A stretch of 41,527 nt of DNA from Bacteroidales bacterium (GCA_017614795.1 JAGABD010000041.1:1-41527); one strand, 5' to 3'. Shown: positions 32,395-41,091, counted from the stretch's first letter. Program-made: numbers and translations. Notes: generated by a model from the sequence alone, not told the origin.

Positions 32395-32769
32395 ATGAAG
32401 AAGAAAACGGCGGCGTTTATCCTGGCGGTAATTGCCGTCGTTGTTCTTATATTGGTGTACGCCCTTCTCGATCCGGCGTCGCTCCCCTTCCCGCGCTGTC
32501 CTTTCCTGATGCTCACGGGGTTCAAGTGTCCGGGATGCGGCAGTCAGCGCGCCCTGCATCAGCTTCTGGGTCTGCATATAGGCGAAGCCTTCCGCTACAA
32601 CGCGGCGCTCGTCGTGTGCATCCCCCTCGTGGCGTTCCTGTTTGCGGCTGATCTTTTCAAAAAGCGTCTGCCCCGTCTGTACGGCGCCAGCCGCCACCCC
32701 GCACTCGGATGGACGGTCCTCGCCGCCCTCCTCGCCTGGTGGCTTCTTCGCAACGTATTTGGCTGGTAA
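32395..32769 (+). CDS. DUF2752 membrane protein
   Basis: 124 aa. Domain hallmark: RCPFLMLTGFKCPGCGSQRALHQLL, with the CP...TG..CPGCG..RA pattern of DUF2752, framed by an N-terminal and two C-terminal hydrophobic segments. Function is unknown; the cysteines hint at metal binding or redox activity. It is 12 bp downstream of the CD225 gene and is followed by a terminator hairpin at 32772-32801. Confidence 0.87.
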   Translation: MKKKTAAFILAVIAVVVLILVYALLDPASLPFPRCPFLMLTGFKCPGCGSQRALHQLLGLHIGEAFRYNAALVVCIPLVAFLFAADLFKKRLPRLYGASRHPALGWTVLAALLAWWLLRNVFGW

Positions 32770-32771
32770 TA

Positions 32772-32801
32772 AAAAATGACGGCCGATTGGTCGTCATTTT
32801 T
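32772..32801. terminator. Bidirectional terminator between DUF2752 and tRNA-Val
   Basis: AAAAATGACG (32772-32781) pairs with CGTCATTTTT (32792-32801), with a further GCC/GGT pairing inside the loop. The A-tract and T-tract on either side suit both strands, ending the small membrane gene unit and the tRNA. Confidence 0.75.
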
Positions 32802-32802
32802 G

Positions 32803-32877
32803 TGGAAAGTACTGGATTCGAACCAGTGACCCCCTGCTTGTAAGGCAGGTGCTCTAAACCAGCTGAGCTAACCTTCC
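32803..32877 (-). tRNA. tRNA-Val (anticodon TAC)
   Basis: 75 nt cloverleaf on the minus strand: acceptor GGAAGGT / ACTTTCC (one G-T), D arm GCTC...GAGC, anticodon arm CCTGC-CTTACAA-GCAGG with anticodon TAC, variable GGGTC, T arm ACTGG-TTCGAAT-CCAGT. No encoded CCA is needed after the discriminator A. Transcribed from its own TTTTG-N19-TATCTTTG promoter. Confidence 0.93.
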
Positions 32878-32893
32878 ATGCTTAAAGCGGCTG

Positions 32894-32901
32894 CAAAGAT
32901 A
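32894..32901 (-). promoter_or_regulatory. -33/-7 promoter of tRNA-Val
   Basis: Minus-strand TTTTG (32921-32925), 19 nt spacer, TATCTTTG (32894-32901). A textbook Bacteroidota promoter, 16 nt from the tRNA 5' end. Confidence 0.7.
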
Positions 32902-32919
32902 GTCTTTTTTATTAATCTG

Positions 32920-34242
32920 TCAAAATAAATTGGTCTGATTCAGGGCGATGCGCGCTTCGAGTTCCCAGGTGCGGATGCGGTCCTTGTAGAAGTTGTTGGC
33001 GTTGACTTTTTCCAGGGGAAGCGCGGAGTCGGAATTGCCTCCCCAGCGGCGGCAGCAGTAGAGTTCTTCGTAGATGCGTCCGATGCGGTATTCGCGGCTG
33101 ATGCGAAGGCCTACAGCGTAGTCTTCGCCGTACTTGGTGACAGGGAAATCTATTTCGCGCAAAACCGGCACGAAGAAGCCTCTGGGCGCACCCAGGCCAT
33201 TGATTCGAAGCGCATTGTTTCGACCGTTGTCGGGCGTCCATTCGCGGTGGTCGATAAGCCCGGGAGGAATTGTATTCAGGTCGAAATCGGTAATCCTGTA
33301 GGAGCCGACGACCATCGCGCACTGCTGCTCGTAAAAGGCATCCACGAATATCTGAACGGTGTCGGGGCCGGAATACAAATCGTCGGAGTCCAGCTGCAGC
33401 GCAAAACGTCCGCACTTGGGATGATGCACCGCCGCGTTCCAGTTACCTCCGATTGCGTGGTAACTGGGATCCTGGGCTATGTAGACAAGCTTCGTATCGC
33501 CCTCGAAACTCTTTATTACATCCACTGTCCCGTCGGTGGAGTTGTCGTCCACCACGATGACATTATATTTGAATGTTGTTTTCTGGTTCAGCGCGCTCCT
33601 GATGGCGTCGCCTATGGTCTTCACCCTGTTCTTGCAGGGAATCACCACAGATGCCTCATATTCGAAATCGCCCTGCTTGAGGTCGACAGGCTTGAATTCC
33701 GGCTTGAGCCAGGCCCCGATGCTCTTCAGGTAGGCCGTGCAGGCCTTTTCCATCTCTATCTGGACTTCGCGGTTGCGGGGGTTCACATAGTCGAACTGCT
33801 TCACGTCCGAATCGCGCCTGTCGGTGTCGGTTTCGTAATAGAGGAATTCGGGGATGTGGACGAGCTTTCCTATCCTGGAGGCCTTAAGACGCAGGTCGTA
33901 GAGGCAGGCATATTTGTAGTCCACATCCATCTGCGCCACGGCAGTATGAAGCACCGAGGTGCGGTACATCTGCACTCCGCCGAAGTCGAAATCGTCGCGC
34001 AGCGAACCTGCCTGGCAGTCGATTACCGGCGCGGGCTCTTCTCCATTGAAATGGTCGGCGTAAACCATAGCCGCACGGGTGTCGTCGGCAATGCGGAGCA
34101 TACGTTCCTTTCCGAAGTGCACCCACTCGAGTCCGGTGGGCCTTGTGTAGAGTATCGTGTAGTCGGTATCTGCCTGCGAAGCGGCTCTTTTAATCGATTC
34201 GGTGCTGAAATCGCCCAATCTTATGATCTTTATCCTTTCCAT
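32920..34242 (-). CDS. Family 2 glycosyltransferase with an extra N-terminal GT-A-like domain
   Basis: 440 aa, no signal peptide. The C-terminal domain (about 195-440) is a GT2 GT-A fold: EASVVIPCKNRVKTIGDAI, VIVVDDNSTDGT and the metal-binding LQLDSDDLY (DxD-type), plus GEDYAVGLRI. The N-terminal ~190 residues look like a second GT-A-type domain without an obvious DxD metal motif (DFDFGGVQMYRTSVLH, MVYADHF). Sugar donor and acceptor are unknown. Single gene, divergent from the polyprenol-phosphate glycosyltransferase. Confidence 0.75.
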   Translation of the reverse strand: MERIKIIRLGDFSTESIKRAASQADTDYTILYTRPTGLEWVHFGKERMLRIADDTRAAMVYADHFNGEEPAPVIDCQAGSLRDDFDFGGVQMYRTSVLHTAVAQMDVDYKYACLYDLRLKASRIGKLVHIPEFLYYETDTDRRDSDVKQFDYVNPRNREVQIEMEKACTAYLKSIGAWLKPEFKPVDLKQGDFEYEASVVIPCKNRVKTIGDAIRSALNQKTTFKYNVIVVDDNSTDGTVDVIKSFEGDTKLVYIAQDPSYHAIGGNWNAAVHHPKCGRFALQLDSDDLYSGPDTVQIFVDAFYEQQCAMVVGSYRITDFDLNTIPPGLIDHREWTPDNGRNNALRINGLGAPRGFFVPVLREIDFPVTKYGEDYAVGLRISREYRIGRIYEELYCCRRWGGNSDSALPLEKVNANNFYKDRIRTWELEARIALNQTNLF

Positions 34243-34267
34243 CTCTCCAAATGTACGAATTTATTGT

Positions 34268-34275
34268 TACATTTG
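34268..34275 (+). promoter_or_regulatory. -7 box of the polyprenol-phosphate GT gene (near-leaderless)
   Basis: TACATTTG, followed by 6 nt (CGTTGT) and the ATG at 34282. Confidence 0.55.
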
Positions 34276-34281
34276 CGTTGT

Positions 34282-35007
34282 ATGAGCGCCAATTTAGTCA
34301 TTATACCCACTTACAACGAAATCGAGAACGCAGAGAAGATAATCCGCGCAGTCTTCGCGCTGCCCGGAGGCTTTCATATACTCATTATCGACGACGGTTC
34401 GCCCGACGGCACCGCGGCCGCTGTGAAGGCCCTGCAGAAGGAATTCAAGGACAGGCTTTTCCTTATCGAAAGGTCCGGCAAACTTGGGCTTGGAACCGCC
34501 TATCTCACCGGTTTCAAGTGGGCTCTGGAACGCGACTACGCCCATATCTGCGAGATGGACGCCGACTTCTCCCACGATCCGCTCGACCTCCCGAGGCTCA
34601 TCGAGGCCTGCGAGAATGGCGCCGACCTTGCGGTCGGTTCGCGCTACAGCAATGGCGTGAGCGTGGTCAACTGGCCCATCAGCCGCATCCTCATCTCCTA
34701 TTTCGCTTCGGTTTACGTACGCACGATGCTTGGCGTCAAGATATTCGACAGCACGGCCGGATTCGTATGCTACAGCCGCAAGGTCCTGGAAACCATCGAC
34801 TTCGACAGGGTGGAGATGAAGGGTTACGGCTTCCAGATAGAGATGAAATACAGCTCCGTAAAACTCGGATTCAAGCTTGCCGAGGTGCCCGTGATTTTCG
34901 TAAACCGCAAGGAGGGCACGTCCAAGATGTCCGGAGGTATTTTCGGGGAGGCTTTCTGGGGCGTCATCAAACTGCGTTTCCGCAGCATCAAGCCCAAGGC
35001 TATTTAA
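34282..35007 (+). CDS. Polyprenol-phosphate mannosyltransferase-like (DPM1-type) GT2
   Basis: 241 aa. The start LVIIPTYNEIENAEKIIRAV, then ILIIDDGSPDGTAAAV, ICEMDADFSHDP (the DAD metal motif) and GSRYSNGVSVVNWPISR, is the dolichol/polyprenol-phosphate mannose synthase pattern. The enzyme transfers a hexose from a GDP/UDP-sugar to a lipid carrier at the cytoplasmic face, for use in envelope glycosylation. No C-terminal membrane domain is present, as in simple DPM1 forms. A longer open frame upstream to 33247 runs antisense through the neighbouring GT gene and is dismissed. It ends overlapping tex by 8 bp (convergent). Confidence 0.88.
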   Translation: MSANLVIIPTYNEIENAEKIIRAVFALPGGFHILIIDDGSPDGTAAAVKALQKEFKDRLFLIERSGKLGLGTAYLTGFKWALERDYAHICEMDADFSHDPLDLPRLIEACENGADLAVGSRYSNGVSVVNWPISRILISYFASVYVRTMLGVKIFDSTAGFVCYSRKVLETIDFDRVEMKGYGFQIEMKYSSVKLGFKLAEVPVIFVNRKEGTSKMSGGIFGEAFWGVIKLRFRSIKPKAI

Positions 35008-37117
35008 TCAAGCGTAAAGAAATACGCCCTCTTTCAAGGTCGACCGATTCAACGGCGACCTTTATTTGTTGATGGAGCTTGAGGGTCTTGCCGCCCATCC
35101 TGCTGACGTGGATGAGTCCGTTGTCGTGAAGGCCTATGTCCACGAAAGCGCCGAAATTGGTGATGTTGGTGACGATTCCTGGCAGTTCCATTCCCGTGCG
35201 GAGGTCGCCTATATCGTGCACTTCATCGCTGAAAGCGAACTCGGAAGCCTGCTCTCGGGGGTCCAGACCGGGTTTCGCAAGTTCGCGAACTATGTCCTTG
35301 ACGGTAGGAAGTCCGACGGGGCCGCCAACGTAGCGCTCAGGTTCTATCTTCGAGCACAACTCGGCGTTGCCGACCAGCTGCGTGACGCTCACTCCGAGGT
35401 CCTTCGCCATCCTGTCCACTATGAAATAGCTCTCGGGGTGCACGGCGGAGTCGTCCAGAGGGTTCTTGCCGCCCTTGACGCGAAGGAATCCCGCGCACTG
35501 CTCGAAGGCCTTGTCGCCGAGGCGGGGCACCTTCTTAAGGGCCTCGCGCGATGCGAATGCGCCGTTGGAAGCCCGGTAGGCAACTATATTCGCCGCAAGC
35601 TGGGGTCCGATGCCAGCCACATAGCGCAGAAGCCAGGGAGATGCGGTATTCACGTTCACGCCGACCGCGTTCACGCAGGCCTCCACGGTATTGTCCAGCT
35701 TCTCCTTGAGAAGGGCCTGGTCCACATCGTGCTGGTACTGCCCTATTCCAAGGTTCTTGGGATCGATTTTAACCAGTTCCGCGAGGGGATCCATAAGCCT
35801 GCGGCCGATGGAGACTGCGCCGCGCACCGTCACATCCTCGTCTGGGAACTCTTCCCTGCCCACTTCGGAGGCGGAATAGATGGAAGCGCCGTCCTCGCTG
35901 ACAGTCCACACCTTGCAGCCGGGCGGAAGCGAAACCTTCTTCAAGAATTCGCCGGTCTCGCGGCTCGCAGTTCCGTTTCCGATGGCCACGGCCTCGATGC
36001 GGTACTTCTCGAGCATATCCTGGACGGCCATCAGGGCCTTCACCTTGTCGTTCTGCGGAGGATGCGGGAAGATTATGGTATGGTAAAGCAGATTCCCCTG
36101 CCCGTCGAGACAGGCTATCTTGCAGCCGTTTCGGAAACCGGGGTCCACAGCCATAGTGCGCTTCTGCCCTACGGGCGCCCCGAGCAGCAGCTGACGCAGG
36201 TTCTCGCCGAAAACGACCACGCTCTCGGCATCGGCCTTCGCCTTGGCTTCCTTTATCACCTCGCCGGATATGGAAGGCTCAAGCAGCCGCTTGAAACTGT
36301 CGTCCACCGCAAGGTGCATCTGCTCCGAAAGCGCTGGGCCGGGATAGCCGTGCTCCTGGCAGTAATCATAATATATCTTCTTGCCGCAACGCTCGGGGTC
36401 CACATCCATCGAAACCGAAAGGAACCCCTCCTCCTGCGCCCTCAGAATGGCCAGAAGGTTGTGCGCAGGAATGCGGTCCAGAGGCATGTTCCAGTTGAAA
36501 TAGGCGCGGTACTTGGCCGCATCCGGGGATTCGGCGGCCTTTGTCGCCTTGGATACTATACGGCGGCTCCGGAATACCTGACGCATATTCTCGCGGACCA
36601 CGGGAGTTTCGCTCAGACGCTCGGCTATGATGTCGCGGGCCCCTGCGAGAGCCGCCTCCGGAGTATCCACCTTGCCGGGCTTCACATACTTTCCCGCCTC
36701 GGCCACAGGGTCGCGAAGACGGGCGTTCCACATAGCCTCCGCGAGAGGCTCAAGCCCCAGTTCCTTCGCCACCGTAGCACGTGTGCGGCGCTTCGGCCTG
36801 AAAGGCAGATAAAGGTCCTCCAACTCGGTGGAAGAAACCGTATTCTCTATCTTGGAACGGAGTTCGTCGGTAAGAGCGCCTGCCTCGTCTATCGTCTTGA
36901 TAATGGTAGCTTTACGCTTCTCCATCTCATCGAATACATCAAGCAGATGCTTGAGCTCCGCAATGCTCGCGTCGTCCATCCCGCCGGTCCTTTCCTTGCG
37001 GTAGCGGCTGATGAACGGAATGGTTCCGCCCTCGGCGAACATATCCGCGCAATTCTCCACCTGCCAGGCCTTGACGCCCAGCTGCTTCGCTATATGGTCG
37101 ATATAAATCTCTTTCAT
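35000..37117 (-). CDS. tex: Tex-family RNA-binding transcription accessory protein
   Basis: 705 aa. Tex (YhgF) proteins have an N-terminal helical region, a YqgF-type core (MAVDPGFRNGCKIACLD), a helix-hairpin-helix pair (NTASPWLLRYVAGIGPQLAANI) and a C-terminal S1 RNA-binding domain (GIVTNITNFGAFVDIGLHDN). All are visible in that order. The family is conserved in bacteria and linked to transcription and RNA metabolism without a defined enzymatic role. The ATG overlaps the stop of the CLC gene (TGATG), so both are translated together. Confidence 0.93.
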   Translation of the reverse strand: MKEIYIDHIAKQLGVKAWQVENCADMFAEGGTIPFISRYRKERTGGMDDASIAELKHLLDVFDEMEKRKATIIKTIDEAGALTDELRSKIENTVSSTELEDLYLPFRPKRRTRATVAKELGLEPLAEAMWNARLRDPVAEAGKYVKPGKVDTPEAALAGARDIIAERLSETPVVRENMRQVFRSRRIVSKATKAAESPDAAKYRAYFNWNMPLDRIPAHNLLAILRAQEEGFLSVSMDVDPERCGKKIYYDYCQEHGYPGPALSEQMHLAVDDSFKRLLEPSISGEVIKEAKAKADAESVVVFGENLRQLLLGAPVGQKRTMAVDPGFRNGCKIACLDGQGNLLYHTIIFPHPPQNDKVKALMAVQDMLEKYRIEAVAIGNGTASRETGEFLKKVSLPPGCKVWTVSEDGASIYSASEVGREEFPDEDVTVRGAVSIGRRLMDPLAELVKIDPKNLGIGQYQHDVDQALLKEKLDNTVEACVNAVGVNVNTASPWLLRYVAGIGPQLAANIVAYRASNGAFASREALKKVPRLGDKAFEQCAGFLRVKGGKNPLDDSAVHPESYFIVDRMAKDLGVSVTQLVGNAELCSKIEPERYVGGPVGLPTVKDIVRELAKPGLDPREQASEFAFSDEVHDIGDLRTGMELPGIVTNITNFGAFVDIGLHDNGLIHVSRMGGKTLKLHQQIKVAVESVDLERGRISLRLIK

Positions 37118-38850
37118 CAGTCTTCCGAAATCTGTTTCAGTTCCTCACGGTACGCGGCGAGTATGCGCGAACGCGAAATGAAGCCCAGATATATTCCCTC
37201 GCGGGTAATCACCGGCAGTCGCCATGCGCCAGTCGAGTCGAATTTGCGCATCACGCTCTGCATCTTCTCGTCCTCATAGACAAAGAACGGAGGGTCGTGC
37301 ATCAGCTGTGACACCGGCACCTTCATATCCTGGCCGGGTGTGAAGACATATTTGCGGAGCTCGTCCATCTCCAGCATTCCGCAGAAGCGCCCGTCCTTGT
37401 CCAGCACCGCGAAAACCTGGGCGATGCTGTCGGCAATCACCGGCAGAATGTCCTCCAGTGTGTCGTCAGAGCGAAGGCGCGGGTATTTGTCGCGAATCAG
37501 CTGGCGCGTAGAGAGCAGCGTCATCACAGCCTGGTCGCTGTCGTGCGTCAGGAGGTCGCCGCTCTGGGCGATTCGTTTTGTGTAGATGGAATACTTCTCC
37601 CAGATTCGCGTAACCCCGTAAGAAACCGTCGCGCAGAGGATGAGGGGCACCAGAAGCCCGTAGCCGCCGGTAATCTCGGCAATGAGGAAGATAGCCGTCA
37701 TAGGGGCCTGCATAACGCCCGCCATCACTCCCGCCATACCTACCAGCACGAAATTCTGCTCGGGCAGCTGCCAGCCCAAATCGCAGAGGTTGAAAGCCCT
37801 CGCTAGAAGGAATCCGGCGAAACCTCCCACCACCAGCGTAGGTCCGAAAGTGCCTCCCACTCCACCCCCGGAATTGGTCAGCGTCATGCTGACGACCTTG
37901 AGCAGCAGAAGAAGAAGCGCAAAGAGCGGAATCCCCCATCCTCCGAGAAGAGGGAAGAATCCCATCTCCAGCCTTTCGCCGCCAAGCAACTTGAAGATGG
38001 AGTCGTAGCCCTCGCCGAAAAGCGGAGGGAAGATAAGCACCAGCAAGCCGACGCCAAAAGCGCAGAATATCAGCCGGACCCAGGGGCTGCGGAAGTATTT
38101 CAAGCGGTCCTCGAGATGAAGGGTGAAGCGTGTGAAATACAGCGAAACGAAGGCGCAAAGCACGCCGAGCGTCAGATACCAGGGCAGATTCGCCATCTTG
38201 AACGAAGCTATTTCGCAAGGAAAGGCGGCCCCCATTCCGAGGAAGACGTACGATACCACCGTCGCTGTCAGAGTCGACACCAGAAGCGGTACTATCGAGG
38301 TCATCGAGATATTGAAAAGAAGTATCTCCAATGTAAAGAGGACGCCTGCCAGAGGGGCCTTAAAGATGCCGGCGATGGCGCCTGCCGCGCCACAGCCCAG
38401 AAGTATCGTCACTCCCCTGTGGGAGAGCGACGCCCATCTGCCCAGGTTGCTGCCGAACGCCGCGCCCGTGTAGACGATCGGAGCCTCCGCACCCACCGAG
38501 CCGCCAAAGCCTATGGTCATAGCGCTGGTGAGCAGCGAGGACCACATATTGTGGGGCTTTATGCGGGATTCTCCCCTCGAAACCGCCAGCAGCACCTTGG
38601 TGACTCCGTGGCTTATGTTGTCCTTCACGACGTAACGCACCACGACAAGCGCCAGCAGCATTCCGAGAGCCGGGAAGACCGCATACCAGTACGAACCCGG
38701 AAGCGCCGCCGTGCAGTGGCGCACGAAACGCTGAACCAGAAGTATCGCCTTTATCAGGAGGACTGCGGAAAATCCTGCCCCCAAGCCTGTCAGAAGACTC
38801 AGAAGCAGGATTTTACCCGATTCGCCTATTTTCGGTAAGCGGATATCCAT
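37117..38850 (-). CDS. CLC-family chloride channel/antiporter with C-terminal CBS pair
   Basis: 577 aa. Residues 1 to about 430 carry the CLC membrane domain with the selectivity-filter motif GFGGSVGAEAPIVYTGAAFGS (gating glutamate retained; the usual GREGP is GAEAP here), PLAGVLFTLEI and GGGVGGTFGPTLVVGG. The last ~140 residues are a CBS domain pair (VPVSQLMHDPPFFVYEDEKM, DSTGAWRLPVITREG) for nucleotide control. Whether it is a channel or a Cl-/H+ exchanger cannot be told. Operon order is small acidic protein (38862-39233), this gene, then tex. Confidence 0.9.
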   Translation of the reverse strand: MDIRLPKIGESGKILLLSLLTGLGAGFSAVLLIKAILLVQRFVRHCTAALPGSYWYAVFPALGMLLALVVVRYVVKDNISHGVTKVLLAVSRGESRIKPHNMWSSLLTSAMTIGFGGSVGAEAPIVYTGAAFGSNLGRWASLSHRGVTILLGCGAAGAIAGIFKAPLAGVLFTLEILLFNISMTSIVPLLVSTLTATVVSYVFLGMGAAFPCEIASFKMANLPWYLTLGVLCAFVSLYFTRFTLHLEDRLKYFRSPWVRLIFCAFGVGLLVLIFPPLFGEGYDSIFKLLGGERLEMGFFPLLGGWGIPLFALLLLLLKVVSMTLTNSGGGVGGTFGPTLVVGGFAGFLLARAFNLCDLGWQLPEQNFVLVGMAGVMAGVMQAPMTAIFLIAEITGGYGLLVPLILCATVSYGVTRIWEKYSIYTKRIAQSGDLLTHDSDQAVMTLLSTRQLIRDKYPRLRSDDTLEDILPVIADSIAQVFAVLDKDGRFCGMLEMDELRKYVFTPGQDMKVPVSQLMHDPPFFVYEDEKMQSVMRKFDSTGAWRLPVITREGIYLGFISRSRILAAYREELKQISED

Positions 38851-38861
38851 ACCGCCCCTTT

Positions 38862-39233
38862 TTATTCGCCGTCGGCTCCGTCGTCGTCCGAACCGTACTG
38901 CGCGATGTTGTCGTCAGGAAGCGGGGTGCCTTCGGGTTCCGCATCGGCGGACTGTCCGGCAACCTGTTCGTTCTCGGCCGCCTCTTCGCTCTCGAGCCAG
39001 CGCTCGATGTCTTCGGCGTCGTCTATCTTCACATTGATCTTGACCAGATAGATTCCGTCGGGAATGTCGATGGTAACTGCGTAAAATGTAGTTCCGTCCT
39101 TCTTGGGATATTTGACGAGGTCCTGAAAATAATCGTTGAAACCTCCCGGATATTTCTGCGCAAATGCTTCCGCCACTGCGGGAGCCATATTTTCATAACT
39201 TACTATGTGTCTCTTTCGTGTGTCCTGTGCCAT
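38862..39233 (-). CDS. Small acidic uncharacterised protein
   Basis: 123 aa. A compact folded part (residues 1-80: HIVSYENMAPAVAEAFAQKYPGG, TFYAVTIDIPDGIYLVKINVKID) is followed by an acidic, low-complexity tail (about 85-123) of Asp/Glu/Ala. No signal peptide or membrane segment. Not recognised. It is 11 bp upstream of the CLC gene in the same unit; the tail suggests interaction with a basic partner, but this is a guess. Confidence 0.7.
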   Translation of the reverse strand: MAQDTRKRHIVSYENMAPAVAEAFAQKYPGGFNDYFQDLVKYPKKDGTTFYAVTIDIPDGIYLVKINVKIDDAEDIERWLESEEAAENEQVAGQSADAEPEGTPLPDDNIAQYGSDDDGADGE

Positions 39234-39311
39234 AGTTCAGAATTTGGCTACAATATTAAACGAAATATCCGAAACAAAAAAGCCGGTATACGATTTTTTT
39301 CAAAAATCAGA

Positions 39312-41090
39312 CTACATTCTTTCCGGGAGCTCTATGCCGAGCAGTCCCATCGCCTTCTCCAGAACCGAAGCCACGAGACTTATGAGCGCCAGTCTGGTGC
39401 TGCGTACGGCCGCATCGGGCTCGCGGATTATCTGGGTTTCGTGGTAGTACTGGTTGAACTCCTTCGCAAGGTCGTATGCAAAATTCGCTATGATGGCGGG
39501 AGAGAAAGCCTCTGCCGCCTCGCCGACCTTCTGGGGATAGGTGTTCAGTATCTTCACCAGACGCACTTCCTTGGGGCTGAAGTCCACCTCACCGGCCTTC
39601 ACCTCGAATCCCTGTTCCGCCGCCTTGCGCAGAATCGAGCAGATCCTCGCGTGGGTATACTGGATGAAAGGACCCGTATTGCCGTTGAAGTCGATGGATT
39701 CCGCCGGGTTGAAGAGCATCTTCTTGCGGGGATCCACCTTGAGGATGAAGTATTTGAGGGCTCCAAGGCCTATCATCGAATAGAGCCTGTCCTTCTCGTC
39801 GGAGGGTACATCGCCAAGTTTCCCGGACTCTTCGGAAGTGCGGCGGGCCTCCTCCTGCATCTGCGCGATGAGGTCGTCGGCATCCACCACGGTGCCTTCG
39901 CGGGACTTCATCTTGCCGTCGGGCAGCTCCACCATTCCGTAGGACAGATGGAAGATGCGTTCGGCCCAGTCGAAACCGAGCTTGCCGAGGATGAGCTTGA
40001 GCACCTGGAAATGGTAGTTCTGCTCGTCTCCTACTACATATACGTGGGAATCGAGGCTGTATTCGGCGAAACGCCTTTCGGCGGTGCCGAGGTCCTGCGT
40101 AATGTACACCGATGTTCCGTCGGAACGGAGGAGGAGCTTGCGGTCGAGGCCGTCGGCGGTGAGGTCGCACCACACGCTGCCGTCGTCCTGGCGCTCGAAC
40201 ACTCCGGCATCGAGGCCCTTCTGCACGAGCTCCTTGCCCAGCAGATAGGTCTGCGACTCGTAATATACCTTGTCGAAACTGATTCCGAGCGACTTGTAGG
40301 TGGCGTCGAATCCGTCGAACACCCAGCCGTTCATCTTCGCCCAGAGTTCACGCACCTGCGCATCTCCCTGCTCCCATTTGACGAGCATTTCGTGCACGGC
40401 CTTAATACAGGGAGCTTCCTTTTCGGCCTGGTCCTCGGGCATTCCTGCCGCCACGAGCTCCGCGACCTCCTTTTTCAGGAGATTGCTGAACGCCACGTAG
40501 CAGTCGCCCACGAGATGGTCGCCCTTTTTGCCCGTGCTTTCGGGCGTGGCTCCGCCGAATAGCTTCTCCCAGGCGTACATGCTCTTGCAGATGTGCACTC
40601 CCCTGTCGTTGACCAGCGTGACCTTGATAACTTCATTGCCCGCGGCCTTCAGAAGGCGCGAGACGCTGTCGCCGAGCAGGTTGTTGCGGATGTGCCCGAG
40701 ATGCAGGGGCTTGTTGGTGTTGGGAGACGAGAACTCGACCATGATCCTGCGGCCGGTGGAAGGCAGCTGCCCGAACTCGGGGTCGGTAGCGGCCGCTTCG
40801 AAGGCCTCCCTCCACCACAGGGGCGAAAGGCTGAGGTTGAGAAAGCCTTTGACGCTGTTGAAAGCGCTGATTTCAGGGCAGTTGGCCTGGAGCCACTCGC
40901 CTATCGCCACTCCGCTCGCATCGGGCGAAGCGTGGGTTATGCGAAGCAGGGGAAACACCACGAGAGTGTAATCCCCTTCGAATTCCTTGCGCGTCACCTG
41001 CACCTGGAGCGAGCCTGCGTCGACATCGGCTCCATATAGCGCCTTGACGGCTTGCGACGCCTTTTCGGCGATGAATAATTCCGGAGTCAT
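39312..41090 (-). CDS. argS: Arginyl-tRNA synthetase
   Basis: 592 aa class I synthetase. HIGH motif is HLGHIRNNLLG in FSSPNTNKPLHLGHIRNN, and the KMSKS-like loop is GKMKSREGTVVDADDLI. C-terminal anticodon-binding (DALR) region is present and ends LGIELPERM. Charges tRNA-Arg in the cytosol. The ATG is one base after the rpoD stop codon, so it is read with rpoD. Confidence 0.96.
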   Translation of the reverse strand: MTPELFIAEKASQAVKALYGADVDAGSLQVQVTRKEFEGDYTLVVFPLLRITHASPDASGVAIGEWLQANCPEISAFNSVKGFLNLSLSPLWWREAFEAAATDPEFGQLPSTGRRIMVEFSSPNTNKPLHLGHIRNNLLGDSVSRLLKAAGNEVIKVTLVNDRGVHICKSMYAWEKLFGGATPESTGKKGDHLVGDCYVAFSNLLKKEVAELVAAGMPEDQAEKEAPCIKAVHEMLVKWEQGDAQVRELWAKMNGWVFDGFDATYKSLGISFDKVYYESQTYLLGKELVQKGLDAGVFERQDDGSVWCDLTADGLDRKLLLRSDGTSVYITQDLGTAERRFAEYSLDSHVYVVGDEQNYHFQVLKLILGKLGFDWAERIFHLSYGMVELPDGKMKSREGTVVDADDLIAQMQEEARRTSEESGKLGDVPSDEKDRLYSMIGLGALKYFILKVDPRKKMLFNPAESIDFNGNTGPFIQYTHARICSILRKAAEQGFEVKAGEVDFSPKEVRLVKILNTYPQKVGEAAEAFSPAIIANFAYDLAKEFNQYYHETQIIREPDAAVRSTRLALISLVASVLEKAMGLLGIELPERM

Positions 41091-41091
41091 C

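Noticed and set aside
33247..34281. Upstream extension of the polyprenol-phosphate GT gene
   Set aside because: It is antisense to the two-domain GT gene; the real start at 34282 has a promoter box 6 nt away and begins with the GT2 motif.
35066..37279. A 737-codon open frame on the plus strand, opposite tex
   Set aside because: It is antisense to a clear tex gene with all family motifs; its predicted protein is His/Val/Leu-rich shadow sequence caused by high GC and codon bias, with no domain.
39241..39311. A/T-rich stretch with AAAAAAGCCGG and CGATTTTTTT after argS as a terminator
   Set aside because: The inner stem does not pair beyond two or three bases; it is too weak to call.
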